Source: Streptomyces sp. Tue6028 | GTDB taxonomy: Bacteria; Actinomycetota; Actinomycetes; Streptomycetales; Streptomycetaceae | DNA length: 64,000 nucleotides | NCBI RefSeq assembly: GCF_002300165.1 | Contig: NZ_MLCE01000017.1 | Span: 1 to 64,000 of the forward strand | Reading direction: 5' to 3' | In this document: in pieces, positions 16,979-25,955 of the stretch | Layout of the letters: each line of letters opens with the position of its first letter | Numbering within the stretch: the first letter of the stretch is position 1 | Program-made: the position numbers and the translations under genes | The notes under the pieces: generated by a model | What the model was told of the DNA's origin: nothing | Database searches by the model: none | What the model saw: only the letters and a program-made list of their open reading frames with translations

Positions 16979-18463
16979 TCACCGGCCCTGGTAACGGGCC
17001 GCCGCCTTTCTGGCCGAGCCGAGCTTGCCGTAGAGCTTCTGTCCGGGGCAGTCCGTGGCGAACCCGTCCCGATGGCCGGAGATCACGTTCAGTCGTACGT
17101 TCTTTCCTTTTCGGTAGAGATTGCCACCACCCGACTTCAGGTATGTCTTGCCACGCGGATTGGCTCCGAAGAGGCCGAGTTTCCACGCCGTCAGCTTCGC
17201 GATGCCGGTGACCGCGGCGGCGGGCGGCTTGGAGCTGTCGAAACTGCCGATCACGGCGATGCCCATGCTGTTGCTGTTGAACCCGAGGGTGTGCGCGCCC
17301 ATGACGGCCTTCGTCACGCCCCCGGCCCGGCCCTCGTAGATGTTTCCGCACCTGTCGACGAGGAAGTTGTAGCCGATGTCCCGCCAGCCACTGCTCTCGA
17401 CGTGGTAGCGGTAGATACTGCGGATGACCGAAGGGGCTTGGGAGCAGCTGTAGTTGTTGCCGGACGCCGTGTGATGCACGAAGGCCGCCTTGACCTTCTT
17501 GGTGTAGACGAAGCCGCTCTCGCGCAGGCTCTCGTCGGCGCCCCAGCCGCGCCGGGTGACGATGTGCGGGCGGGCACCGACGTACGGCTTCGCGCGCTGC
17601 TCGTCCGGGTGCGCGGCGCTGTACTCGAGTTCGGTCCGGCTCTTGGAGAGCGCGGGGATCTCGGTGGCGCCCAGCGGCGCGACGTCGGCGTTGGCGACGG
17701 ACGTGGCGAAGCTCTTCAGCGACTGCAGGCCGAGGCGGGCGATCGAGTCGTCCTCGGGAGTGTCGGGGGCCGGTTCGCCGGCGCGCGGCCCCGCGCCCGG
17801 GGCGCCGTCGGGTGAGCCGGCCGACTCGGCGCCGAGGGCGTGCGACACGGCGCCCGCCAGCTCGCCGAGCGCGTCCACTCCCGCGCGTACGCCGTCCTGG
17901 ACCCGGTCCGCGGACGCGCCCGTGTCCGCGGGGTCCGCGCCGGGGTCGACGAGTTCGAGGTGCAGGCCCCTGGGGAGCGGGGACTCCCCGGGGACCGTCG
18001 TCCGGTCGTCGCTCTGGGCCTCGACGCGCACCTCGACGCCGTCCGAGTCACCCACCCACAGCGGCGCCGTGGAGCCGTGCACCCGCGCCGACTCACCCTC
18101 GGCGGTGTCCGGATCGGGGCCGTGCGTGTTGTGCGTCTCGACGTCCTGCCAGCCGGACCAGTGACCGGTGCCGGTGGCACGGGTGCGCACCTGGACGCGG
18201 CCGTGCAGCTCACTGCTCGGGTCGTCCCAGATGACGCCGACCAGCGAGAACGGGCGTACGTCGCGACGGGTGAGCCCCTGCGCGTGAGCGGCGGAGCGGG
18301 TGCCGGTGAGCGGCACGAGCGGGAGGGACCGGGTGCTGCCGGGGACGGCGGCCTCGGACGTCCCCGCCGACGGCCCGGCCTGTGCCGGGGTGGGCAGGGC
18401 GAGCGGAAGGGCGAGTGCGGCCGCGCATGTGACGCCGACCGAGGAAGCAAGGAATCCACGCAT
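16979..18463 (-). CDS. Secreted N-acetylmuramoyl-L-alanine amidase (PGRP/amidase_2)
   Basis: 494 residues from ATG 18463. Signal peptide MRGFLASSVGVTC plus a hydrophobic stretch ending near AQA; a central spacer (about 30-290) with an Ig-like module; then a PGRP domain beginning HIVTRRGWGADESLR. The zinc ligands are visible: His in KAAFVHHTASG, His in ISGHRDGFATDCPG, and Cys in the same segment. It cleaves the bond between MurNAc and the stem peptide, for wall turnover. ATG 18487 is an alternative start; an unusual TATATAT tract lies just upstream of it, likely promoter. Divergent from the TIGR03089 gene. Confidence 0.9.
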   Translation of the reverse strand: MRGFLASSVGVTCAAALALPLALPTPAQAGPSAGTSEAAVPGSTRSLPLVPLTGTRSAAHAQGLTRRDVRPFSLVGVIWDDPSSELHGRVQVRTRATGTGHWSGWQDVETHNTHGPDPDTAEGESARVHGSTAPLWVGDSDGVEVRVEAQSDDRTTVPGESPLPRGLHLELVDPGADPADTGASADRVQDGVRAGVDALGELAGAVSHALGAESAGSPDGAPGAGPRAGEPAPDTPEDDSIARLGLQSLKSFATSVANADVAPLGATEIPALSKSRTELEYSAAHPDEQRAKPYVGARPHIVTRRGWGADESLRESGFVYTKKVKAAFVHHTASGNNYSCSQAPSVIRSIYRYHVESSGWRDIGYNFLVDRCGNIYEGRAGGVTKAVMGAHTLGFNSNSMGIAVIGSFDSSKPPAAAVTGIAKLTAWKLGLFGANPRGKTYLKSGGGNLYRKGKNVRLNVISGHRDGFATDCPGQKLYGKLGSARKAAARYQGR

Positions 18464-18593
18464 GCCCTTGATCCTGGACAAAGTCATATATATCTGTCCA
18501 TCGGTGATGTGACGGGCCGTCGGACACACGCTCCCCCGAACCGGTGAAGCGGCGGGGCCGCCCCACGCGCCGCCCCCGCGTACGCTTGCGCGC
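18464..18593. promoter_or_regulatory. Divergent promoter region, amidase / TIGR03089
   Basis: Contains a strikingly AT-rich CATATATATC (18485-18494) on the amidase side, and on the plus strand TACGCT (18581-18586) placed 7 nt before GTG 18594. That is a classic leaderless -10 arrangement; no ribosome site precedes the GTG. Confidence 0.55.
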
Positions 18594-19349
18594 GTGAACG
18601 CCACCGACCGCACCCCCGCCGACCTGCTGCGATCCGCGCTCGCCGTGGACCCCGCGCGCCCCCTGGTGACCTTCTACGACGACGCCACGGGCGAACGTGT
18701 CGAACTGTCCGTGGCCACCTTCGCCAATTGGGTGGCCAAGACCGCCAATCTGCTCCAGGACGAGCTGTCCGCCGCGCCCGGCGACCGGGTCGCGCTGCTG
18801 CTGCCCGCCCACTGGCAGACGGCCGTGTGGCTGCTCGCCTGCTCCTCCGTGGGCGTCATCGCGGACGTGGCGGGCGACCCGGCCGCGGCGGACCACGTCG
18901 TCGCCGGACCGGGACGGTTCGAGGAGGGGCTCGCCTGCTCCGGCGAGCGCATCGCCCTCTCGCTCGCACCGCTGGGCCGCCGCTTCCCGACCCCGCCCGC
19001 CGGGTACGCCGACTACGCCGTGGAGGTGCCCACCCAGGGCGACCGCTTCCAGCCGTACGCGCCGGTGGACCCGGAGGAGCCCGCGCTGATCGTCGCCGGG
19101 GCCGAGTACACGGGTGCCGAGGTCGTCGAGCGGGCCCGCGCCGACGCCCCCGGGCTCGACCTGACGGGGCCCGGCTCCCGGATCCTGTCGGCGCTGCCGT
19201 ACGACACCTGGGAGGGCCTCAGCGCCGGGCTGTACGCGGCGCTGTCGACCGGCGGGTCCGTGGTCCTGTGCCGCCATCTGGAGCAGCTCGGCGAGGACGC
19301 GCTGGCCAAGCGGATCGAGAGTGAACGGGTGACGGCGACCGCGCGCTGA
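18594..19349 (+). CDS. TIGR03089 family protein (acyl-adenylate-forming enzyme relative)
   Basis: 251 residues. The family is actinobacterial and resembles the N-terminal part of AMP-binding (acyl-CoA synthetase-like) enzymes: LVTFYDDATGERVELS, the GDRVALLLPAHWQT strand-turn, and LSALPYDTWEGLSAGLYAAL resemble that fold. The C-terminal adenylation subdomain with the catalytic Lys is absent, so it is probably not a full synthetase; function unknown. Leaderless start as noted for the upstream region. It precedes the LCP cluster but is separated by a hairpin, so membership in an operon is unlikely. Confidence 0.8.
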   Translation: MNATDRTPADLLRSALAVDPARPLVTFYDDATGERVELSVATFANWVAKTANLLQDELSAAPGDRVALLLPAHWQTAVWLLACSSVGVIADVAGDPAAADHVVAGPGRFEEGLACSGERIALSLAPLGRRFPTPPAGYADYAVEVPTQGDRFQPYAPVDPEEPALIVAGAEYTGAEVVERARADAPGLDLTGPGSRILSALPYDTWEGLSAGLYAALSTGGSVVLCRHLEQLGEDALAKRIESERVTATAR

Positions 19350-19425
19350 GGACACCCCGGCGGTGGGCGGGCGCCGGCCGCCGCACGCCTGGGCGCGTCC
19401 CCCATTCGGCCTATCAGCGGGACCC

Positions 19426-19443
19426 CCCGCCCCCCGGGGCGGG
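19426..19443 (+). terminator. GC hairpin after the TIGR03089 gene
   Basis: CCCGCCCC with GGGGCGGG and a 2-nt loop, 76 bases past the stop codon and before the first LCP gene. Confidence 0.45.
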
Positions 19444-19534
19444 ACATGGTCGTAGGAGCAGTTCGAACACGACGCTCGACACGTTCGTACGCCATGACTC
19501 GACACGCTCGCACGCCTGAGGGGTGGACCCAGCC

Positions 19535-20863
19535 GTGAACGACAGCGCAGGGACGCCCTCCGGACCGGAGGGGCAGGATCCGGAGGGGTCGCCCACCGGA
19601 CGCCGAGCGGGACCGGAGCTGGGCGCGTCGCCCACCGGGACCGGTGTCATACGCCGCCGGCGGCGCTGGCTGCGCTACACGGCGATCGGCGTCGCCGTCG
19701 TGGTGCTCAGCGCCGTCGGGGCCGGCTGGGCGGCGTACGAGAAGCTGAACGCGAACATCACGCCGGACGAGGCCGCCGCCGCCGAGCTCGCCCGCTACGA
19801 GAAGGAGCGGCCCACCGCGCTGGTGCGGGACGCGCAGAACATCCTGCTGATCGGTTCGGACTCGCGCTCGGGCGACGGGAACGGGAAGTACGGCCGGGAC
19901 TCCGGGACCGAGCGGTCGGACACCACGATCCTGCTGCATCTCGCGGCGGACCGGCGCAGCGCGACGGCGGTCTCGCTGCCCCGCGACCTGATGGTGGACA
20001 TCCCGAGCTGCCGGCGACCGGACGGCACCCGCACCCAGCCCATGTTCGCGATGTTCAACTACGCCTTCGAGGTGGGCGGTTCGGCCTGCACGATCCGCAC
20101 CGTCGAGAAGCTCACGGACATCCGCATCGACCACCACATGGTCATCGACTTCCACGGCTTCAAGGACATGGTCGACGCCGTCGACGGCGTCGAGGTGTGC
20201 CTGAAGGACCCCATCACCGACAAGGACGCCAAGCTGAAGCTGCCCGCCGGCAAGGTCGAGCTCGACGGCGAACAGGCCCTCGGATACGTGCGCGCCCGCA
20301 AGAGCATCGGCAACGGCAGCGACACCGACCGCATGGACCGCCAGCAGCGCTTCCTCGGTGCGCTCGTCAACAAAGTGCGCAGCAACGACGTCCTGCTCAA
20401 TCCCGCGAAGCTGTACCCCGTCCTCGACGCGGCCACCTCGTCGCTCACGACGGACCCCGGCCTCGCGAGCCTGCGCGGGCTGTACGACCTGGTCCGGGGC
20501 ATGCGCAACATCCCCACGGAGCACATGCAGTTCCTGACGGTGCCGCGGACGTCGTACTCCGGCAACGCCAATCGCGACCAGCTCGTGCAGCCCGCGGCGC
20601 GGGAGCTCTTCAGCCGGCTGCGCTCGGACACGCCCGTGGAGGTCTCGAAGGACCTGCCCGAGGACTCCGCCCAACTTGCGGGGAAAAAGGGCGTGAAGAC
20701 CACTTCGTCCCAAACCTCCTGCTCCTGCCCCGCGTCCGATGACAATGCGGAGTCGGACGGCGACAACAAGTCGATGGGAATCCCGGCGGGCGACTCCACC
20801 GGCAGCCCGAAACCCGTGCCGACTTTCCGGGGGAACACGGCGGCGGAGGACGCCTGCGGGTAA
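19535..20863 (+). CDS. LCP family protein 1 (LytR-CpsA-Psr), no LytR_C domain
   Basis: 442 residues from GTG 19535. Disordered acidic N-terminus (cytoplasmic), one TM helix near residue 45-65 (YTAIGVAVVVLSAVGAGWAAY), then the LCP catalytic domain: ILLIGSDSRSGDG, DTTILLHLAADRR, AVSLPRDLMVDIP, and LDGEQALGYVRARKS with the Arg/Asp residues that bind polyprenyl pyrophosphate. LCP enzymes transfer wall glycopolymers from lipid carriers to peptidoglycan outside the membrane. The C-terminus is a Ser/Asp-rich tail holding CSC and a final Cys, with no LytR_C domain. GTG 19535 is chosen for its GAGGGG spacing; GTG 19523 is possible. Confidence 0.9.
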   Translation: MNDSAGTPSGPEGQDPEGSPTGRRAGPELGASPTGTGVIRRRRRWLRYTAIGVAVVVLSAVGAGWAAYEKLNANITPDEAAAAELARYEKERPTALVRDAQNILLIGSDSRSGDGNGKYGRDSGTERSDTTILLHLAADRRSATAVSLPRDLMVDIPSCRRPDGTRTQPMFAMFNYAFEVGGSACTIRTVEKLTDIRIDHHMVIDFHGFKDMVDAVDGVEVCLKDPITDKDAKLKLPAGKVELDGEQALGYVRARKSIGNGSDTDRMDRQQRFLGALVNKVRSNDVLLNPAKLYPVLDAATSSLTTDPGLASLRGLYDLVRGMRNIPTEHMQFLTVPRTSYSGNANRDQLVQPAARELFSRLRSDTPVEVSKDLPEDSAQLAGKKGVKTTSSQTSCSCPASDDNAESDGDNKSMGIPAGDSTGSPKPVPTFRGNTAAEDACG

Positions 20864-21108
20864 AGCGCACACCAAGCCGGGGAACTGTTGCGCTAAGAAG
20901 TCTCTGAGAAATAGGGCGGATTGCCCGCTTGTAGGGAAGTTGAATTTGTCACGGCCGTCGCTCCACGCTGAACTGGGCGGATAGTGTGAGCGATCCGGTG
21001 CACCCGGCCACGAGGTCCGTCCTGGAGGTCGCGCACTGCTTGACCAGACCCGAGCGCCTTTTGAGGGGGGAAGGCGCCGCGTGGCCCCGACGGAGGATTC
21101 AGACAACC
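20864..21108 (+). promoter_or_regulatory. Intergenic region between LCP 1 and LCP 2
   Basis: 245 bp, locally lower GC (20880-20960). It includes TAGTGT at 20982-20987 as a possible -10 and a poly-G/A stretch TTGAGGGGGGAAGG (21061-21074). No convincing gene; likely an independent promoter for LCP 2. The good ribosome site GGAGG for LCP 2 is at 21092-21096. Confidence 0.35.
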
Positions 21109-22860
21109 GTGGACGCGCAAGGCCGTGGGCGGGCGGACAACATCGACCCCGCAGACCAGTGGGTACTCAACCCGAACACCGGCGAATACGAACTGCGACT
21201 GAGCCCTTCCGCACCGCAGTCGGGAGTGCCCCGGCCGCGGAGGGGATCTCCTTCGGGAGGGCGCGCCCGCACCGCACCGGGGCGTGACCGCGAGGCGCCG
21301 GGCCGGTCCCGCGAGGCGCCGGGCACCGACGTGCCCGGCCCGCGGCGGCGGCGTGCGGAGCCCCCGGAGCCCGCTCCGGGACGCCGGCGTTCGCGCACGC
21401 AGCGCAAGCCGAAGAAGTCGAAGGCGAAGAAGATACTGCTGTGGACCGGCGGCACCATGGCCTTCGTGCTGGTGGGTGTCTCGGCCGCCGCCTACGCCTA
21501 CCTCAAGCACCTCGAAGGCAACGTCAACACGACGGACATCGGCAGCTCGGGCAAGAGCGGCTTCAGCAAGGACGACGCCTTCAACATCCTGATCATCGGT
21601 ACGGACAAGCGCACCGGTAAGGGCAACGAGGGCTACGGCGACAAGAACAGCGTCGGTCACGCCGACACCAACATCCTGCTGCACGTCTCCAAGGACCGGA
21701 CGAACGCGACCGCGATGAGCATTCCGCGCGACCTCATCGTCGACGTCCCGGAGTGCCGGACGAAGCAGCCCGACGGCACCGAGAAGGTCATCCAGGGCAG
21801 CAAGAACGTCCGGTTCAACACGAGCCTCGGACAGTCCGAGCGCAACCCGGGCTGCACGATGGACACGGTCAAGGCGGTCACCGGCATCACGGTCGACCAC
21901 TTCATGATGGCCGACTTCAACGCGGTGAAGACGCTGACCAGCGCGGTCGGCGGCGTCAACGTGTGCCTGGCCAAGGACGTCAACGACCCCGACTCGCACC
22001 TCAAGCTCTCCAAGGGCGAGCACACGATCGAGGGCGAGCAGGCCCTCGCCTTCGTGCGCACCCGGCACAGCTTCGGCAACCAGGGCGACCTGGACCGCAT
22101 CAAGGTGCAGCAGCAGTTCCTGGGCTCCCTGATGCGCAAGATGAGCTCCAGCGACACCCTCACCAGCCCCACCAAGCTGGTCAAGCTGGCCGAGGCCGCC
22201 ACCAAGGCGCTGACCGTGGACACCGGCATCGGCAAGGTGAGCACGCTCAAGGACATGGCACTGGAGCTGAAGAAGGTGCCGACGAAGAACATCACGTTCA
22301 CCACGGTGCCGGTGCTCGACAACCCCGCCGACGGTGTCGTCCACAAGACGGTGATCGTGAACCCGACGACGGGTCCCGAGGTCTTCGACGCCATCAAGAA
22401 CGACGTGTCGTTCACCGCGGTGAAGCAGAAGCAGAAGAAGGAGAAGGCCTCGGTGGCCGCCCGTCTCAAGGGCTCCCGGTCCGCCGCCGCCGACATCCGC
22501 GTCGACATCTACAACGGCGGTGCCGCCGCCGGCTCCGCACAGGAAACTCTTAACTGGCTGCAGAATGATAAGGGCGTGCTGAAGGCCAGCCAGCTCGGAA
22601 ACGCAGGTGAAACACTGAGCAGGACGACCCTGGAGTACTCTCCCGACCAGGCCGACCAGGCACGCAAACTGGCGGATCTCATGGGGTTGCCCGCTTCCGC
22701 GATGAAGCCGGGCAAGAGCGAGAAGAACTCACAGGGTCTGCCCGCGATCGTGCTGACCCTGGGCAAGGACTTCAAGGGTGCCGGGGTGCCGATGACGGCT
22801 CCGACGAAGGCGCCCGAGGTGGACAAGTCCACCGCGGACAAGACGGTGTGCGCCAGCTGA
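21109..22860 (+). CDS. LCP family protein 2 with LytR_C domain
   Basis: 583 residues from GTG 21109 (GGAGG 12 nt upstream). The N-terminus contains DPADQWVLNPNTGEYEL, a short motif shared with other Streptomyces envelope proteins, then about 80 Arg/Pro-rich cytoplasmic residues. One TM (ILLWTGGTMAFVLVGVSAAA) is followed by the LCP domain: FNILIIGTDKRTGKG, DTNILLHVSKDR, AMSIPRDLIVDVP, GEQALAFVRTRHSFG. Residues about 460-550 form a LytR_C domain (DIRVDIYNGGAAAGSAQ). It ends VCAS. Membrane-anchored with an extracellular catalytic domain; ligates glycopolymers to the wall by family knowledge. The polymer is not identifiable from sequence. Confidence 0.92.
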   Translation: MDAQGRGRADNIDPADQWVLNPNTGEYELRLSPSAPQSGVPRPRRGSPSGGRARTAPGRDREAPGRSREAPGTDVPGPRRRRAEPPEPAPGRRRSRTQRKPKKSKAKKILLWTGGTMAFVLVGVSAAAYAYLKHLEGNVNTTDIGSSGKSGFSKDDAFNILIIGTDKRTGKGNEGYGDKNSVGHADTNILLHVSKDRTNATAMSIPRDLIVDVPECRTKQPDGTEKVIQGSKNVRFNTSLGQSERNPGCTMDTVKAVTGITVDHFMMADFNAVKTLTSAVGGVNVCLAKDVNDPDSHLKLSKGEHTIEGEQALAFVRTRHSFGNQGDLDRIKVQQQFLGSLMRKMSSSDTLTSPTKLVKLAEAATKALTVDTGIGKVSTLKDMALELKKVPTKNITFTTVPVLDNPADGVVHKTVIVNPTTGPEVFDAIKNDVSFTAVKQKQKKEKASVAARLKGSRSAAADIRVDIYNGGAAAGSAQETLNWLQNDKGVLKASQLGNAGETLSRTTLEYSPDQADQARKLADLMGLPASAMKPGKSEKNSQGLPAIVLTLGKDFKGAGVPMTAPTKAPEVDKSTADKTVCAS

Positions 22861-22926
22861 TGACCTAACGGGTCCGTCAAGCGTCTAACAGGACGCGAGA
22901 CGTGTGCGACCGGACGTGAGAAGTGC

Positions 22927-22955
22927 CCCGCCGGGCCCGGGAAGTGCCCGGCGGG
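22927..22955 (+). terminator. Hairpin between LCP 2 and LCP 3
   Basis: 10-bp perfect inverted repeat CCCGCCGGGC (22927-22936) and GCCCGGCGGG (22946-22955), 66 nt past the LCP 2 stop. It suggests that LCP 2 and LCP 3 are not simply one transcript. Confidence 0.45.
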
Positions 22956-23025
22956 ACAGGGGGCATGTCCGGACGGGCACGGGACGGACCCGTTTGTCAG
23001 GCGCAGGGTGGGGAGGGGCAGGGAG

Positions 23026-24729
23026 ATGGCGCAGAGCAGTGTGCGTGGGGAGGGAACACGACCACGCGTCCGGCGAGCCGGCGAACCCGGCTGGGACGAC
23101 AGTCTGTACGAGGAGAACGGTGAACGCGTTCAGCCGGCCGGCGACAAGGGGAGTCGTACGGCCGACGACACGGCACCGCGGACGCAGGGCAGACACGGCG
23201 GCGGCGGTGGCGGCCGCCGGCACGGGGGCGGGGGGCGCCCGCGACGCCGACGCCGGATACTGCGCTGGTCGGCGACGGTCCTGGCCCTCCTGATACTCGG
23301 CACGGCCGGCGCCGGCTACCTCTACTACCGGCACCTGAACGGCAACATCAAGAAGGACGACCTCAACATCGGCGACGAGAAGGACCGCGCCGCCAAGTCC
23401 AAACCGAACGCGGCGGGCCAGACGCCGCTGAACATCCTCTTGATCGGTTCGGACGGCCGGAACTCCAAAGAGGACCAGAAGCTCGGCGGGGCGAAGGACA
23501 CCTTCAACTCGGCGCCGCGCGCCGACGTCCAGATGCTGCTGCACCTGTCGGCGGACCGCACCAACATGTCGGTCGTGAGCATGCCGCGCGACACGCTGCT
23601 GCAGATCCCTGAGTGCACCGATCCCGACACCGACAAGACGTATCCCGCGAGCACCTCACTCACCATGACGAACGACTCCCTGGGCCGGGGGGGCCCCGGC
23701 TGCACGGTCGCCACGTGGGAGAAGCTGACCGACATCCACATCGACCACTTCATCATGGTCGACTTCTCGGGCGTGGTCTCGATGGCCGACGCGATCGGCG
23801 GCGTCCCCGTCTGCGTGGACGCCAGCATCTACTCGCACACCTCCAACGGCCACGGCTCCGGGCTGAAGCTGAAGAAGGGCACCACGTCCGTCAAGGGCAA
23901 GCAGGCCCTCCAGTGGCTGCGCACGCGGTACGGGTTCGAGGACGGCACGGACATCGCCCGCACCAAGGCGCAGCACCAGTACATGAACTCGATGGTGCGC
24001 CAGCTGCGCGAGAACGCCACACTGAGCAACCCGGGCAAGCTGAAGGACCTTGCGGAGACCGCCACCAAGGCACTGACCGTCGACGACGGCCTGGGCACGG
24101 TGACCAAGCTCTACGACCTCAGCAAGGAGCTGAAGAAGGTCCCGACCGGCCGCATCAACATGACCACCATGCCGTGGGTGTACGCCCCCGGCAACGTCCG
24201 TGTGCTGCCCAAGGCCAACGACGCGGACAAGGTCTGGCGGCTGCTGCGCGAGGACATCCCGCTGGACGGCGACGGGAAGAAGAAGGCCAAGGAGCGGACG
24301 TCGAAGGACCCGGCCGCCGCCGACGACCAGATCGCGGTGCAGGTGCAGAACGGCACCCGCACCGACACGCTGGCGCCGGTCGGCGGGCGGGCGAGCACGG
24401 TGGCGGGACTGCTCGTCGGCAAGGGCTTCACGCAGACGACCGCCGACCGGACGACGGCGACCGCCGAGGAGACCACGCTGATCCGCTTCCCGAGCGCCGA
24501 CCTGGAGGGTGACGCCCTGCGCCTCGCCAAGGCCCTCGGCGTCCCGTCGAAGGCGGTGGAGAAGTCCGCGGACGTCTCCGGGGTCACGCTGGTCGTCGGG
24601 GCGGACTGGCGGGACGGTTCGACGTACAAGGCCCCGAAGGACGACGACTCGATGCCGTCCTCGGCGAAGCTCGACAAGGGGTCGGACACGGAGGCCTGCA
24701 TGCACGTCGATCCCGCCTACAGCTGGTAG
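23026..24729 (+). CDS. LCP family protein 3 with LytR_C domain
   Basis: 567 residues from ATG 23026, with a purine-rich GGGGAGGGGCAGGGAG ribosome region. A basic, Gly-rich cytoplasmic stretch ([19 protein letters not shown]) precedes one TM (WSATVLALLILGTAGAGYLY). The LCP domain has LNILLIGSDGRNSKED, VQMLLHLSADR, VVSMPRDTLLQIPE, KQALQWLRTRYGFEDG. Residues about 430-520 form a LytR_C domain (IAVQVQNGTRTDTLAPVGG). It ends in a short tail with one Cys. The LCP core is distinct enough from LCP 2 (different loops) to suggest an old duplication. A strong bidirectional terminator follows. Confidence 0.92.
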   Translation: MAQSSVRGEGTRPRVRRAGEPGWDDSLYEENGERVQPAGDKGSRTADDTAPRTQGRHGGGGGGRRHGGGGRPRRRRRILRWSATVLALLILGTAGAGYLYYRHLNGNIKKDDLNIGDEKDRAAKSKPNAAGQTPLNILLIGSDGRNSKEDQKLGGAKDTFNSAPRADVQMLLHLSADRTNMSVVSMPRDTLLQIPECTDPDTDKTYPASTSLTMTNDSLGRGGPGCTVATWEKLTDIHIDHFIMVDFSGVVSMADAIGGVPVCVDASIYSHTSNGHGSGLKLKKGTTSVKGKQALQWLRTRYGFEDGTDIARTKAQHQYMNSMVRQLRENATLSNPGKLKDLAETATKALTVDDGLGTVTKLYDLSKELKKVPTGRINMTTMPWVYAPGNVRVLPKANDADKVWRLLREDIPLDGDGKKKAKERTSKDPAAADDQIAVQVQNGTRTDTLAPVGGRASTVAGLLVGKGFTQTTADRTTATAEETTLIRFPSADLEGDALRLAKALGVPSKAVEKSADVSGVTLVVGADWRDGSTYKAPKDDDSMPSSAKLDKGSDTEACMHVDPAYSW

Positions 24730-24753
24730 CGGCGCGGTCGCACGGTCCCGTAC

Positions 24754-24795
24754 GCGAGTCGGGCCCCTCTCGAAACCGAGAGGGGCCCGACTCGC
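24754..24795. terminator. Strong bidirectional terminator
   Basis: 19-bp perfect inverted repeat (24754-24772 with 24777-24795, loop AAAC, arm begins GCGAGTCGGGCCCC), then CTTTCG. It separates convergent LCP 3 (+) and the GT2 gene (-). Confidence 0.85.
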
Positions 24796-24807
24796 TTTCG
24801 CGCAGGC

Positions 24808-25872
24808 TCAGTCGGAGCCGGCGGACTGTTCGGCGGGGGATCCGGCCACGGCGCCGAGCACCGCCGGGCGGCGGGACGCGATGACCTTCTTGGCCAGCGC
24901 CTTCGGGCTGGTGAGGAAGCCCCAGCCCCACGACATGTGCATGGTGGCGAGGGCGACGGGGATCTGTGCCCGGGCCTTCAGCGGGAGGCCCTTGCCGGCC
25001 GGCAGCGAGCCGAGCGTGATGGCCGCGAGGTAGCCGGCGGGGACGACGAAGCCCCAGGGGGTCAGCGCCGCGCCCACGACCAGGCCCGCCGCTATGGCGC
25101 ACACCGCGGTCGGCGGCGCGAGGTAGCGCAGGTTGATGGAGCCCTCGTGGTAGCGCGCGACGACGTGCCGCCAGCGCCCGTAGTCCTTGTACTGCTTGGC
25201 GAGCGCCTTCACGGAGGGCCGCGGCCGGTAGGACACGCGCAGCTCGGGCGAGAACCAGATGAGGCCGCCCGCCTCCCGGATCCGGAAGTTCAGCTCCCAG
25301 TCCTGGGCGCGGATGAACTCCTCGTTGTAGCCGCCCTGCTGCTCCAGCGCCTCGCGCCGGAAGACGCCGAGGTACACGGTCTCCGCGGGAGCGGCGTCAC
25401 CGCCCGTGTGGAAGGCGGCGTTCCCGACACCGATCTTCGAGGTCATCGCGGCGGCGACCGCGTGCTCCCAGTCGTTCTCGCCCTCGGCGTGCATGATGCC
25501 GCCGACGTTCTGCGCGCCGGTCTCCTGCAGGAGGCGCACGGCGGTCGCGATGTAGTTCGGCGACAGGATGCCGTGGCCGTCGACGCGCACCACGACGGGG
25601 TGCCGCGACGCCTTGATCGCGGCGTTCAGGGCGGCGGGGGTACGGCCGGTCGGGTTCGGCACGGTGTGCACCCGCGGGTCGTCCCGCACCAGCTCGGCGG
25701 CGATCTCGTCCGTCCGGTCCGTGGAGGGACCGAGGGCGATCACGACCTCCATCTCGCCGTCGTACTGCTGCGCCAGGATCGCTTGGACGGCCCCGCGCAG
25801 ATGCCGCTCCTCGTTGAGGACGGGCATGATCACAGACACGGCGGGGGACCGCACGTCAGACTTCTCGCTCAT
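24808..25872 (-). CDS. Glycosyltransferase family 2, membrane-associated
   Basis: 354 residues. GT-A domain with VSVIMPVLNEERHL, the nucleotide-sugar loop VVIALGPSTDRTDEI, the metal-site-like VVVRVDGHGILS, then IRAQDWELNFRIREAGG (acceptor/catalytic ED-like region) and a QYKDYGRWRH motif resembling the QxxRW of processive enzymes. The C-terminal third has two or three TM helices (AVCAIAAGLVVGAALTPWG). It resembles glycosyltransferases that act on exopolysaccharide or succinoglycan-like chains. It is divergent from LCP 4 by 83 bp; its placement inside the LCP cluster suggests it builds the polymer those enzymes attach (inference). Confidence 0.9.
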   Translation of the reverse strand: MSEKSDVRSPAVSVIMPVLNEERHLRGAVQAILAQQYDGEMEVVIALGPSTDRTDEIAAELVRDDPRVHTVPNPTGRTPAALNAAIKASRHPVVVRVDGHGILSPNYIATAVRLLQETGAQNVGGIMHAEGENDWEHAVAAAMTSKIGVGNAAFHTGGDAAPAETVYLGVFRREALEQQGGYNEEFIRAQDWELNFRIREAGGLIWFSPELRVSYRPRPSVKALAKQYKDYGRWRHVVARYHEGSINLRYLAPPTAVCAIAAGLVVGAALTPWGFVVPAGYLAAITLGSLPAGKGLPLKARAQIPVALATMHMSWGWGFLTSPKALAKKVIASRRPAVLGAVAGSPAEQSAGSD

Positions 25873-25955
25873 CGGACGTCACGTTACCGCGAATGGGGGA
25901 CACGGGCGCGCGCCGCCCGGCCTAAGGCGCGGGCCGCAGATCGTATCGGCCTACG